A program made the position numbers and the translations under genes. From an uncultured Pelagibacteraceae bacterium (GTDB lineage: Bacteria; Pseudomonadota; Alphaproteobacteria; Pelagibacterales; Pelagibacteraceae), in the NCBI GenBank assembly GCA_902604175.1, contig CACKXR010000005.1, positions 1 to 54,454 on the forward strand: a DNA stretch of 54,454 bases, read 5' to 3'. Shown here in pieces: positions 39,611-48,630 of this stretch (positions within the stretch are counted from its first letter, which is position 1; each line of letters opens with the position of its first letter). Below the pieces are notes generated by a model. The model ran no database searches. It had not been told where the DNA came from and saw only the letters and a program-made list of their open reading frames with translations.

Positions 39611-40113
39611 ATAAAAGAATTATAACGTTTTGTAGTATTTTGTTTTTAACTAGCTTTAGCCAGCTTCAAGCTCAAGAAGTAAAGAAAATTGGTAAATATA
39701 AAGATTGGGAAGCTATGGTAGTTTCTGAATCAAGTGGAAAAGTTTGTTTCGCACAATCCTCACCTATCTTGCAAGCTCCAAAATCAAACAAAAGAGATGC
39801 AAAATTATTTGTAGCCTTTAGACCTAGTGAGAGTATTAGCAATGAAGTGAGTGTTACGCCAGGCTATGAGTTTAACAAAAGCAACTCTGTCACTGCAGCT
39901 TCAGGTAAGAACAAATTTAAATTTGATATTAAAGAACAGGGATTTGCTTGGATTGCTGATAATAAAGTTGAACTAAAAATGATTAAGCAAATGAGAAAAG
40001 GTTCTAGAATAATGATTACAGGATACAACCAAAAAGGTTCTCAAACAATTGATCACTATTCATTGCTAGGGTTTACTAAAGCTTATAACGCATCTCGAAA
40101 AGCTTGCAGTTAG
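39601..40113 (+). CDS. Invasion-associated locus B (IalB)-like exported protein
   Basis: Signal peptide; KYKDWEAMVVSESSGKVCFAQSSP, RKGSRIMITGYNQKGSQTIDHYSLLGFTKAYNASRKACS. Confidence 0.8.
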   Translation: MSLNKRIITFCSILFLTSFSQLQAQEVKKIGKYKDWEAMVVSESSGKVCFAQSSPILQAPKSNKRDAKLFVAFRPSESISNEVSVTPGYEFNKSNSVTAASGKNKFKFDIKEQGFAWIADNKVELKMIKQMRKGSRIMITGYNQKGSQTIDHYSLLGFTKAYNASRKACS

Positions 40114-40117
40114 TTTA

Positions 40118-41305
40118 ATGAAATCAAAAAAAAAAATTGTTCTAGCATACTCTGGAGGGCTTGATACCTCTATAATTTTAAAGTGGCTTCAAGAAAATTA
40201 TGACGCAGAAGTAATTTGTTACACTGCAGATGTAGGACAAGAGATTGATCGAAAAAAAATTATCTCTAATGCAAAAAAATTTGGTGTCACTAAAATAATT
40301 ATTAAAGATTTAAAAGATGTCTTTGTAAAAGATTATGTTTATCCAATGATCAGAGGTCATGCTATTTATGAAGGTGTCTACTTGTTAGGTACATCCATAG
40401 CAAGACCGCTCATAGCTAAAGATCAGATTAGAGTTGCTAAAAAATTTAGAGCTTTTGCAGTTTCTCACGGTGCGACTGGTAAAGGAAACGATCAAGTAAG
40501 ATTTGAATTAGGCTATCATTATTTTGGTCCAAACATAAAAGTCATTGCTCCTTGGAGAATTTGGAAATTAAAATCAAGAACTGATCTAATTAATTATGCA
40601 AAAAAACACAACATAGCTATTCCAAAGGATAAAAAAGGTGCATCTCCTTTTTCAGTGGACGATAATTTATTTCACACTTCTACTGAAGGTAAGCTTTTAG
40701 AAAATCCCAAAAATTTTGCGCCAGAATTTATTTTTCAAAGATCAGTTTCGCCAGAAAAAGCACCAAATAAAGCATCTTTTGTTACTATCAATTTTAAAAA
40801 CGGAGATCCATTTGGTATCAATGGGAAAAAAAATTCTCCAGCAAAGTTATTAGAAAAATTAAATCAACTTGCGGGTAAAAATGGAATTGGCAGAGTTGAT
40901 TTAGTTGAAAATAGATTTATTGGAATAAAGTCTAGAGGTGTATACGAAACACCTGGGGGTACTTTGTTAATGCATGCCCATCGTGCAATGGAGTCTGTAA
41001 CTCTTGATAAAGATACAATGCATAAAAAAGATCAAATTATGCCAAGATATGCAGAGCTTATTTACAATGGCTACTGGTATTCGAAAGAAAGATTTAAACT
41101 TCAAAAAATTGTGGACCTAGGTAAAAATAAAGTTAATGGTTCAGTTAAACTCAAAATTTATAAAGGAAATGTTACAATAATTTCTAGGCAAACTAAGAGT
41201 GCAGCTTACTCTATGAAAAAAGTTTCTTTTGAAGAAAATAAAACCTTTAATAAAACAAATGTTGAAAAATTTATTAATTTTCATAAGAAAAAACTACGTT
41301 CTTAA
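40118..41305 (+). CDS. argG: Argininosuccinate synthase
   Basis: KKIVLAYSGGLDTSIILKWL, GTSIARPLIAK, SHGATGKGNDQVRFE, GRVDLVENRFIGIKSRGVYETPGGTLL. Confidence 0.98.
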   Translation: MKSKKKIVLAYSGGLDTSIILKWLQENYDAEVICYTADVGQEIDRKKIISNAKKFGVTKIIIKDLKDVFVKDYVYPMIRGHAIYEGVYLLGTSIARPLIAKDQIRVAKKFRAFAVSHGATGKGNDQVRFELGYHYFGPNIKVIAPWRIWKLKSRTDLINYAKKHNIAIPKDKKGASPFSVDDNLFHTSTEGKLLENPKNFAPEFIFQRSVSPEKAPNKASFVTINFKNGDPFGINGKKNSPAKLLEKLNQLAGKNGIGRVDLVENRFIGIKSRGVYETPGGTLLMHAHRAMESVTLDKDTMHKKDQIMPRYAELIYNGYWYSKERFKLQKIVDLGKNKVNGSVKLKIYKGNVTIISRQTKSAAYSMKKVSFEENKTFNKTNVEKFINFHKKKLRS

Positions 41306-41362
41306 TAAATCTTAGGTCAATTTATCGTTTGTCAAATTTGTTTAAAACTATATCTTAGATCT

Positions 41363-41821
41363 ATGGAATCATTAAAAAATTGGATGATAGAAGCAGCAAA
41401 TATTTTATTTGATGATAGCAAAAATGATTTGAGGGCCCTTCCTAAAACAGTGAGATTACAAATTCTTTTAGTATTAAGTTTTATTTGGACTACAGTTTTT
41501 AGTTTATATGTTTTTTCTTATACAACTTTTGCATTTGGTTGGGCAGGTCTTTTTATAGCTCATATTGGTTTGATTTTTGCAGTGTATATGACATTTAAAC
41601 ATTTTCACAGAGCTGAAGAAAGTTCTGCTAGCGTTTTTAAGACAAAAAATTTTGATCCATTTAAGATAATGGTAATTGTTTTTGTTATTGTTTTTATATT
41701 TGTCTTTTCAAAAGGAATTGAAGTTCTAACTAGTCCAAACCCATATTCTTACTCAATACCTTATGATGGTTCCTCAAAATCAGTATTTGAAAAATGGCTA
41801 CCTTTTAGTAAAGATAAGTAA
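41363..41821 (+). CDS. Hypothetical membrane protein
   Basis: 152 aa, three hydrophobic segments; overlaps the next ATG by one base. Confidence 0.8.
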   Translation: MESLKNWMIEAANILFDDSKNDLRALPKTVRLQILLVLSFIWTTVFSLYVFSYTTFAFGWAGLFIAHIGLIFAVYMTFKHFHRAEESSASVFKTKNFDPFKIMVIVFVIVFIFVFSKGIEVLTSPNPYSYSIPYDGSSKSVFEKWLPFSKDK

Positions 41822-42201
41822 TGGATAAGATAGCGAAAAATTTACAACTGGGGTTGATGTGTATTATTTTGATCAGCACTGTTATTGCTGTTGCTATTGA
41901 AATATTAAATATGTTTACAAATCAATTAGTTACTCTAGCTGATTTACTTTTAATGTTTCTATATTTGGAAGTACTTGCAATGGTAAGAGTTTTTTGGAAT
42001 CAGCAATCTATAAGCATAACCTTACCACTTCTTATTGCAATCACAGCTCTTGCTCGATTTATTATTCTTCAGGGAAAAGAAATGGATCCTACAGCTCTTG
42101 TTTATGAGGCAGTTGCTATTCTGTTGATCGCTGGAGCAATAGTTGTTCTAAGATTAAGACATAGTGACAAATTAGGTCTAAAGAAAAAAAAATCTAGGTA
42201 A
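41821..42201 (+). CDS. PsiE-like (phosphate-starvation-inducible E) membrane protein
   Basis: 126 aa, four TM; LLLMFLYLEVLAMVRVFWNQQSISITLPLLIAITALARFIILQGKEMDPTALVYEAVAILLIAGAIVVLRLR. Confidence 0.82.
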   Translation: MDKIAKNLQLGLMCIILISTVIAVAIEILNMFTNQLVTLADLLLMFLYLEVLAMVRVFWNQQSISITLPLLIAITALARFIILQGKEMDPTALVYEAVAILLIAGAIVVLRLRHSDKLGLKKKKSR

Positions 42202-42208
42202 TTTAAAT

Positions 42209-43348
42209 ATGTTATTTGAAGCTTCGAGGGCGAAAGCCATTGAAAAACTAAATAATTTTATTGAAAATAATTTAACAGATTACTCTAAATTAAGAAATTT
42301 TGATTTTGGTCCAGAGGGTAGATCTAATGTTTCGTGTTTATCACCTTACATTACACATGGAATAGTTAGTGAAAAAGAAATAATAAAAAAATCTCTTGAT
42401 AAATTTTCTTTTGCAAAAAATGAAAAGTTTATCCAAGAAGTTCTTTGGCGTACTTATTGGAAAGGTTGGTTAGAATTAAGACCAAATGTTTGGAATGATT
42501 ATTTAATAGACCTGAAGAAAATTAGAGAAGATTTTAAGGATAACAAAGAATATCTAAATGCAATCGAAGGAAGCACAAACATTGAATGCTTTAATTCTTG
42601 GGTAAATGAACTTAAGCAAAATAACTATCTTCACAACCATACCAGAATGTGGTTTGCGAGTATTTGGATTTTCACTCTAGAATTACCATGGCAACTTGGT
42701 GCTGAATTTTTTATGAAACATCTGTATGATGGGGATGCTGCATCGAACACTCTTGGTTGGAGATGGGTAGCTGGAATTCAAACACAAGGTAAACATTATC
42801 TGGCAAGTGAATGGAATATAAACAAATTTACAAACAATAGATTTCAAAAAATCAAATTAAATGAAAACGCTCCTCCAAAGATTTCTGAAAAAACTTACTC
42901 TATAATAAAACAAGATTTTAGTAATCCTCAGAATATTGAGGAAAAAAATCTTGTAATTTTTGACAACAATCTCTCATTTGAAATCACTGACTTTAAAAAC
43001 AATAACTTTGAAAAAATTTACATAGTTTCTGTTAAAAATGAAAGTAGATCTATCAAACTAAGTGAAAAGTCAGTGAAATTTAAGTCTCTTTTAATTAATG
43101 ACCAACAACAAAGATTGAAAGATAATTCTATTGATTGTGAGGTTATTGATATTAGTGAAATTAAAAATATTGCAAATTGTTACGGACTATATCCAACTGT
43201 TGGTGAAAATTTAGATTATTTAAATGCAAATAATATTAAATTAGATTTTTTATATAGAAATCTTGATCAATTTTCTTGGCAATATTGCAACAAAGGTTTT
43301 TTTAATTTTAAAAATTATATTCCAAAAATAATATCAAGCCTTAATTAA
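42209..43348 (+). CDS. Photolyase/cryptochrome-like protein with the FAD-binding domain at the N-terminus and an alpha/beta-like segment at the C-terminus
   Basis: FAD-domain signatures from residue 1 (EASRAKAIEKLNNFIE, NVSCLSPYITHGIVSEKEI, FIQEVLWRTYWKGWLE, YLHNHTRMWFASIWIFTLELPWQLGAEFFMKHLYDGDAASNTLGWRWVAGIQTQGKHYLASEWNINKFTNNRF), followed by NLVIFDNNLSFE...IYIVSVKN...QQQRLKDNSIDCEVIDISEI...YGLYPTVGENLDYL. Confidence 0.85.
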   Translation: MLFEASRAKAIEKLNNFIENNLTDYSKLRNFDFGPEGRSNVSCLSPYITHGIVSEKEIIKKSLDKFSFAKNEKFIQEVLWRTYWKGWLELRPNVWNDYLIDLKKIREDFKDNKEYLNAIEGSTNIECFNSWVNELKQNNYLHNHTRMWFASIWIFTLELPWQLGAEFFMKHLYDGDAASNTLGWRWVAGIQTQGKHYLASEWNINKFTNNRFQKIKLNENAPPKISEKTYSIIKQDFSNPQNIEEKNLVIFDNNLSFEITDFKNNNFEKIYIVSVKNESRSIKLSEKSVKFKSLLINDQQQRLKDNSIDCEVIDISEIKNIANCYGLYPTVGENLDYLNANNIKLDFLYRNLDQFSWQYCNKGFFNFKNYIPKIISSLN

Positions 43349-43566
43349 AACCAACGTACCATCCCAATAATACCAGCTGTTGCATAAAAGAATTGTAAAA
43401 ATAATATGCCTCTATGACCTCCCCTATAGGCCCAAATTCCTATTAAGATTGCAGATATAAGTAACAAGCAAAAACCAAAAAACTCTATACCAATATTCAT
43501 AGCTACAAATAATGAATACAATATTGCAGTAATAACTCCTGCCCATTCAAAAATTTTATTTTTCAT
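43345..43566 (-). CDS. Hypothetical small membrane protein
   Basis: 73 aa, about three TM; overlaps the stop of the upstream minus gene and the stop of the convergent photolyase gene. Confidence 0.75.
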   Translation of the reverse strand: MKNKIFEWAGVITAILYSLFVAMNIGIEFFGFCLLLISAILIGIWAYRGGHRGILFLQFFYATAGIIGMVRWF

Positions 43567-44282
43567 AAAAGTTTTTTAAAATTATTATAAAGGATTGTAG
43601 AATATTTATTCATATCTTTCATGTTATCCTTTGCAGATTGATCAAATTTTTCTAATGCTCCATCACCTAATTGATCCTCCAAAGCTTTTTTATATTCTTG
43701 GACACATCCCCATTCATTGACTGTGGTATTTTTTATTTCTATATGAAATTGAATTCCATAAGCGTGGTTTTGGTATTTAAAAATTTGAAATTTTGTAACT
43801 GGTGACGAAGCTAACAAAGTCACATCTTTATGATTTTGAATGCCCTGCACCTCATAAGAGTGCCATTGTAGACTTTTGATTTGGTTAGGAAATTTTGAAA
43901 ACAAATTGTCAACTTCCTTTTCTTTTGTAAAATTGATGTCCATCATTCCAATCTCAGCAGGATTTGATTTAACTACTTGTCCCCCTAATACTTCTCCTAG
44001 CAACTGACAACCTAAACAAAATCCTAAATAAGGTTTTTTTAAATCTATAACAAACTCTCTAATTTTTTTCTTTTCCTCTACCAACCATGGATACTGCTTT
44101 TCCATAAAGGTATCCATTGGACCTCCCATACAAAACATTCCATCAAATTTATTTAAATCGTCAGGTATTTTTTCACCTTCATCTAACTCAATAGTGGTTA
44201 GATTAAATCCATCAGCTAACATTAAATCTTTGATATATCCTGGGTCTTCTATCTTAATGTGTTGTAATACGAGAATATTCAC
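43563..44282 (-). CDS. Class I glutamine amidotransferase-like protein (GMP synthase/YfeJ type)
   Basis: VLQHIKIEDPGYI, FDGMFCMGGPMDTFME, KPYLGFCLGCQLLGEVLGGQV (nucleophile Cys), HAYGIQFHIEI. Confidence 0.9.
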   Translation of the reverse strand: MNILVLQHIKIEDPGYIKDLMLADGFNLTTIELDEGEKIPDDLNKFDGMFCMGGPMDTFMEKQYPWLVEEKKKIREFVIDLKKPYLGFCLGCQLLGEVLGGQVVKSNPAEIGMMDINFTKEKEVDNLFSKFPNQIKSLQWHSYEVQGIQNHKDVTLLASSPVTKFQIFKYQNHAYGIQFHIEIKNTTVNEWGCVQEYKKALEDQLGDGALEKFDQSAKDNMKDMNKYSTILYNNFKKLL

Positions 44283-44328
44283 TAATTCAGCTTAGCTCAG
44301 AAAAGTTCTTTGAACAAATTAAATAATA

Positions 44329-45018
44329 TTATCTTGCAAGCTTTATAAATATATCGCCCATTCCAGTTTTTAAATTTTCTAAAGGAGTATTATTTCGTAA
44401 TTCACAAAACCTTCCTGTTACTTGATGACTTTTTACAAAATCTATCTCTTCTTTTTTACAGCTTCTTCCTTCATGTAATAAACCTATTACTACTCGATCA
44501 TTAAGATTATAAACTTGATTATTATTGATTTCTTCTCCATCACAAAAGTAATCTTTATTTACCCTGTCGGGAAAATCTTTCTTCTTGCAAGGATTTCTGA
44601 TGGTGAATACATAAAAATCTTTTAAACCATCCAAAAATTTATGAGTCATCTTTTCAACTTCAGAATATTTCATAATATCGCACGAGCAAGGAATACAGCA
44701 CTTATAGTAATCACCACAAATCTTTTCCCCACTTTTGCTCTCTTTAGCGTATAGAAAATCTGGTTCGCTATTTGGGTCAATTAATGATCCAGAAACTGCA
44801 CAATATAATTTATTAAATTCTGTAAAATCTTTATAAGTAATTTCTTTATCTATAATATACTTAAAAAACTTTGGTCCAGCTGCATTTCTATTTTGATCTG
44901 GAAATATTCTAGACCAATCAGTAATTAATTCTTTATGATAATTTTTTTCTTGTGCGAATGTTTCAAATTGAAAAAATACTAAGAAAATTAAAATGAATTT
45001 AGATAAGATTTTTTTCAT
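44329..45018 (-). CDS. Hypothetical exported Cys-rich protein
   Basis: Signal peptide MKKILSKFILIFLVFFQFETFAQ; CGDYYKCCIPCSCDIMKYSEVEKMTHKFLDGLKDFYVFTIRNPCKKKDFP. Confidence 0.8.
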   Translation of the reverse strand: MKKILSKFILIFLVFFQFETFAQEKNYHKELITDWSRIFPDQNRNAAGPKFFKYIIDKEITYKDFTEFNKLYCAVSGSLIDPNSEPDFLYAKESKSGEKICGDYYKCCIPCSCDIMKYSEVEKMTHKFLDGLKDFYVFTIRNPCKKKDFPDRVNKDYFCDGEEINNNQVYNLNDRVVIGLLHEGRSCKKEEIDFVKSHQVTGRFCELRNNTPLENLKTGMGDIFIKLAR

Positions 45019-46979
45019 TTTTGTTTTATAGTAACTATTTGATTTAACGAAGTTATTTTGATTAAATTTTTAGTACCATCAGTCCACTTAACTTCTACCT
45101 TAAAATTTTTTTCGTTTTTTCTAATTCCATAATGTGCCACAGGCTCCATTTGACACAAATAACCAGATCCAGCATCAATGGTTTTTGAATGTTTTCTTTG
45201 ATTTGTAAGTAATGTAACTGTTGCACCTCTCGCTGGAGCTCCAAATTTATTAAGAGGTTTAATTCTCAAATATTTACTGTGTTTATCAACTTTTGCTTTA
45301 TATAAAGTTAATGACTGTTCTTTGCTTTCACCACGAGAAACTAGTAATTCTAAAATACCATCTTCATCAATGTCAGCAACTGCAGCTCCTGTGCCAAACC
45401 CATCAGGTTCAAGACCTGTTTCCAGTATTATTTCCTCAAAAGCTCCATTCTCTATTATCCTAAATAACTTGTTAGGCTCAGCTATATTGTTCATGAAGAC
45501 TTCATCATAACCGTCGTTATCAAAATCAGCGGATATAATGGTTCGAATTCTTGAAGGTTTATCAAATTTAGTGTTGCCTATATCTTTAAATTGATTATCT
45601 CTTAAAACGTAAGCTCTGTGATAACCCTGCCAGTTTCCACTTATTATATCTAATCTTCCTCGATAAAGTATGTCTGATAGTGCAGTTCCTCTACCGTTCT
45701 GGATCACATCATCTACTCGATAATCAAATGCAACGTCTTCAAAAACCCCATTATTATTTTTCAGTAGAAAATTTGGACCTCTTTCATTTGCCGCAAAAAT
45801 ATCAGATCTATCTGTTAAAATATGCCCTGAAACAACTGCTCTTCCACCTGTAACCTTATCTAAATTTAAACTAACTGATTTGTCCCTAATCTTTTTATCT
45901 TCAATCTCATAAAACCTTGTTGGTCCACCATAATTTGAAATGTAGAGACCATATTCACCATTACCTTTTCTATCCACACAAGCGACAGACCTGCCTGCTG
46001 TCAAATTTAAATCCTCTTTATTTTTTTCAATTTCAAACATGTCTAAAAACTTATTTTCTTCTAAATCTATAAGTCTGTCTGAATATTTTTTTGTTCCACT
46101 ATATGTATCTGTGTTGAGAAAATATATTTCTTCATAACCATCTCTATCAACGTCACATGCTGCAACACCAATAGTTTTTCTAGATTCATCAGAAAATATA
46201 TTTTGACTAGCAATATTAATTAATATTCCATTATCATATGATAAAGCTAAATTAGGATAACCAAACCCTGTGACTATAAATTCGTATTTTCCATTTTGAT
46301 TTATATCGGCAACAGAAATGCCATAACTGAGCCTTTTGGGATTATCTACAATTTTATCAGTTATATCCTCAAAAAAATCAGCATTAACAATGTTAGGTAT
46401 TATTAAAATTGTTAAAATTATTATTTTATTTAAAAAATTAGACATATTACTTTTCAATTTTTTTCTCTTATATTTTTTCAACCAATCGTCGAATACTTTA
46501 ATAGCACCACCCATGTCTTTAGTTTTGTTTGGATGATTTTTAGCTCTACCCAGCATGGTCGAAACTACATTTACTTGATACTTAGTAGATCTATTTTTAA
46601 TTGTATTAATTGTAAATAAAGCTTTTTCTTTATTTTTAAATCCCAATCCATGTGTTGTGGTTTTGGGATTATAATCAGAATATAAAGATAGGTTGATTGG
46701 TTTAATTTTTTTACCTAATGGCATCTTGTCAATTATTTGGAAAACTAGCTTGGGCTTTAGATCACTCATTATTTTTTTTGATTTTCCATCGAAACCAATA
46801 AGATTTATTGAAAAAGTTTTGTTTTTATTTGATTTACAAATTAATTTTACATATCTTTTATGGAATTCCTTAATCTTACTTTGATATATTTTTTTTACTT
46901 TTTGATATGATTGATCTTTAAAATTTGGCGTAATTACTAATAAAATTCTACTTTTCCATTTATATTTTTCCAAATTCAT
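45015..46979 (-). CDS. 654 aa composite ORF: DUF4174-like N-terminal part plus FG-GAP/VCBS + ASPIC/UnbV-like exported part (possibly two genes; second would start at ATG 46443)
   Basis: N-terminal RILLVITPNFKDQSYQKV...LIGFDGKSK...IDKMPLGK (DUF4174-like). Residue ~180 onward MSNFLNKIIILTILIIPNIVNADFFEDIT is a signal peptide, then repeated D-x-(D/N)-x-(D/N)-G motifs (DINQNGKYE, DVDRDGYEE, DFDNDGYDE, DIDEDGILE), then GAPARGATVTLLTNQRKHSKTIDAGSGYLCQMEPVAHYGI. Confidence 0.8.
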   Translation of the reverse strand: MNLEKYKWKSRILLVITPNFKDQSYQKVKKIYQSKIKEFHKRYVKLICKSNKNKTFSINLIGFDGKSKKIMSDLKPKLVFQIIDKMPLGKKIKPINLSLYSDYNPKTTTHGLGFKNKEKALFTINTIKNRSTKYQVNVVSTMLGRAKNHPNKTKDMGGAIKVFDDWLKKYKRKKLKSNMSNFLNKIIILTILIIPNIVNADFFEDITDKIVDNPKRLSYGISVADINQNGKYEFIVTGFGYPNLALSYDNGILINIASQNIFSDESRKTIGVAACDVDRDGYEEIYFLNTDTYSGTKKYSDRLIDLEENKFLDMFEIEKNKEDLNLTAGRSVACVDRKGNGEYGLYISNYGGPTRFYEIEDKKIRDKSVSLNLDKVTGGRAVVSGHILTDRSDIFAANERGPNFLLKNNNGVFEDVAFDYRVDDVIQNGRGTALSDILYRGRLDIISGNWQGYHRAYVLRDNQFKDIGNTKFDKPSRIRTIISADFDNDGYDEVFMNNIAEPNKLFRIIENGAFEEIILETGLEPDGFGTGAAVADIDEDGILELLVSRGESKEQSLTLYKAKVDKHSKYLRIKPLNKFGAPARGATVTLLTNQRKHSKTIDAGSGYLCQMEPVAHYGIRKNEKNFKVEVKWTDGTKNLIKITSLNQIVTIKQK

Positions 46980-46981
46980 AT

Positions 46982-47113
46982 TTAAATTTTTTTATTAGAA
47001 CACCTTTTTGAGCAGTATTTGACTTTTTCCCAGTTTAACTTCCATTTTTTTCTCCATTTAAAAGGCCTTTGGCAAACTAAACAAACTTTAGACGGCAGAT
47101 TTTCTTTTTTCAC
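46982..47113 (-). CDS. DUF2256 small zinc-ribbon-like protein (43 aa, GTG start; not in ORF track)
   Basis: My translation: (M)[42 protein letters not shown]; CxxC...CxxxC with FKWRKKW, typical DUF2256. The GTG shares its G with the TAG stop of the upstream photolyase-family gene. Confidence 0.85.
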   Translation of the reverse strand: MKKENLPSKVCLVCQRPFKWRKKWKLNWEKVKYCSKRCSNKKI

Positions 47114-48603
47114 TATGCGGTATTTTGTTTAATAAATTTTTCAGCTTCAGATAAAATTAATTTTTTTCTCTCTGCTTTCATTTTATCAAATATCCTAACC
47201 ATCATAGATAGACGCGGATTTTTTAAAAAGAATTTTCTATTTCTATCTATAAATCTCCAATAAAGTCCGTCCATTGTGTTGCACCACTCTCCTTTTTTAA
47301 AATCCATCATTTTCATAAAATATGCCGATCCACATATATAAGGTTTGGTTGCAAAAATTCCTCCATCACTAAACAGTCCCATGCCATAAACATTTGGAAC
47401 CATTACCCAGTCAGATGAGTCTACAAACATTTCCATAAACCATTTGTAAACAACAGTGGGTTTGATCTCACACAAGTTCATAATATTGGACAAAATCATC
47501 AATCTTTCTATGTGATGTGACCAACCGTTATTAACAGCATTTTTAATCGCATAATCTAATGGAGGAAGACCTGTATTTCCTTGGTACCATGAATTTTTCA
47601 TTTTTCTATTTTGTTTAAAGAAATTTCCAGTTTCCATTTCTTTTGAATAACCTTGGTAAATTCCTCGCATAAATTCTCTCCAACCAATTACCTGACGTAT
47701 GTAACCCTCAAGAGAATTCATTCTGATTTTATTTTTTTTGTGAAACTCTAAAACTTTTTGAATTATAAATTCAGGCGTTATCAATCCAAGATTGATATAG
47801 GGACTTAGAGCACTATGAAAAAGAATATTATCTTTTTGATCTACAGCATCTTCGTAGTCACCAAATAAGTTTGATTTCTCTTTTATAAAAAAATTCAAAA
47901 GTTTAACAACATCATCATATTCTGTTGCAAACCAGAAATGATCTGTGCTACCTGGATGGTCTTTGAATAATTTTTCAATAATAGGTTTTAATTTTTTTGT
48001 ATGATTTGTTTCTTTAATTTTAGGAAATTTAGGTATTGAAATATCTTTAGGTAATTTATTTCTATTATCTTCGTCAAAACTCCACTTACCACCAATAGGA
48101 TTGCCGTCTGAACCCATTAATATTCCAGATTTTTTTCTTACCTCTTTGTAGAAGGTTGCCATAAATGGTTTTTTTGAATTTCCCAAATATTTTTTAAATT
48201 CTTCACGAGAATTTAAAAACATTGGTGTTTGTATGATATTCCAATCAATCTTTTCCTTTTTAAAAAACATGGAAATCTTTTGTTCAAAGGGTTTATCTTC
48301 TATCTCAAAGCTAGAAACTTCTTTGATTTTTTTTTGGGTAATAATTTTTTTTAATTTTTTTAAATAATCTTCACTAAATTCTTTATCTTCAATTTTTGAA
48401 TATTCTAATTTAAATTTATTTTTCTTAAGACTATCTGCGTAGGACCGCATAGAGGATAGGAACAATAGAATTTTTTGTTTATGATGTTTTTCATAAGTGC
48501 ATAAACCTTTGTCTTCTGCCATAAAGAACGTATGGTCTTTTTTGAAGCGGTCGATGTATTTTGTTGGAAATAACTGATTACCAAGTATAAAAAATAACCT
48601 CAT
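47113..48603 (-). CDS. Photolyase/cryptochrome of the PhrB/CryB ('FeS-BCP', deoxyribodipyrimidine photolyase-related) family
   Basis: 496 aa: [115 protein letters not shown]. Confidence 0.92.
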   Translation of the reverse strand: MRLFFILGNQLFPTKYIDRFKKDHTFFMAEDKGLCTYEKHHKQKILLFLSSMRSYADSLKKNKFKLEYSKIEDKEFSEDYLKKLKKIITQKKIKEVSSFEIEDKPFEQKISMFFKKEKIDWNIIQTPMFLNSREEFKKYLGNSKKPFMATFYKEVRKKSGILMGSDGNPIGGKWSFDEDNRNKLPKDISIPKFPKIKETNHTKKLKPIIEKLFKDHPGSTDHFWFATEYDDVVKLLNFFIKEKSNLFGDYEDAVDQKDNILFHSALSPYINLGLITPEFIIQKVLEFHKKNKIRMNSLEGYIRQVIGWREFMRGIYQGYSKEMETGNFFKQNRKMKNSWYQGNTGLPPLDYAIKNAVNNGWSHHIERLMILSNIMNLCEIKPTVVYKWFMEMFVDSSDWVMVPNVYGMGLFSDGGIFATKPYICGSAYFMKMMDFKKGEWCNTMDGLYWRFIDRNRKFFLKNPRLSMMVRIFDKMKAERKKLILSEAEKFIKQNTA

Positions 48604-48630
48604 GATTAAATATAACTAATAAAAATTTTT

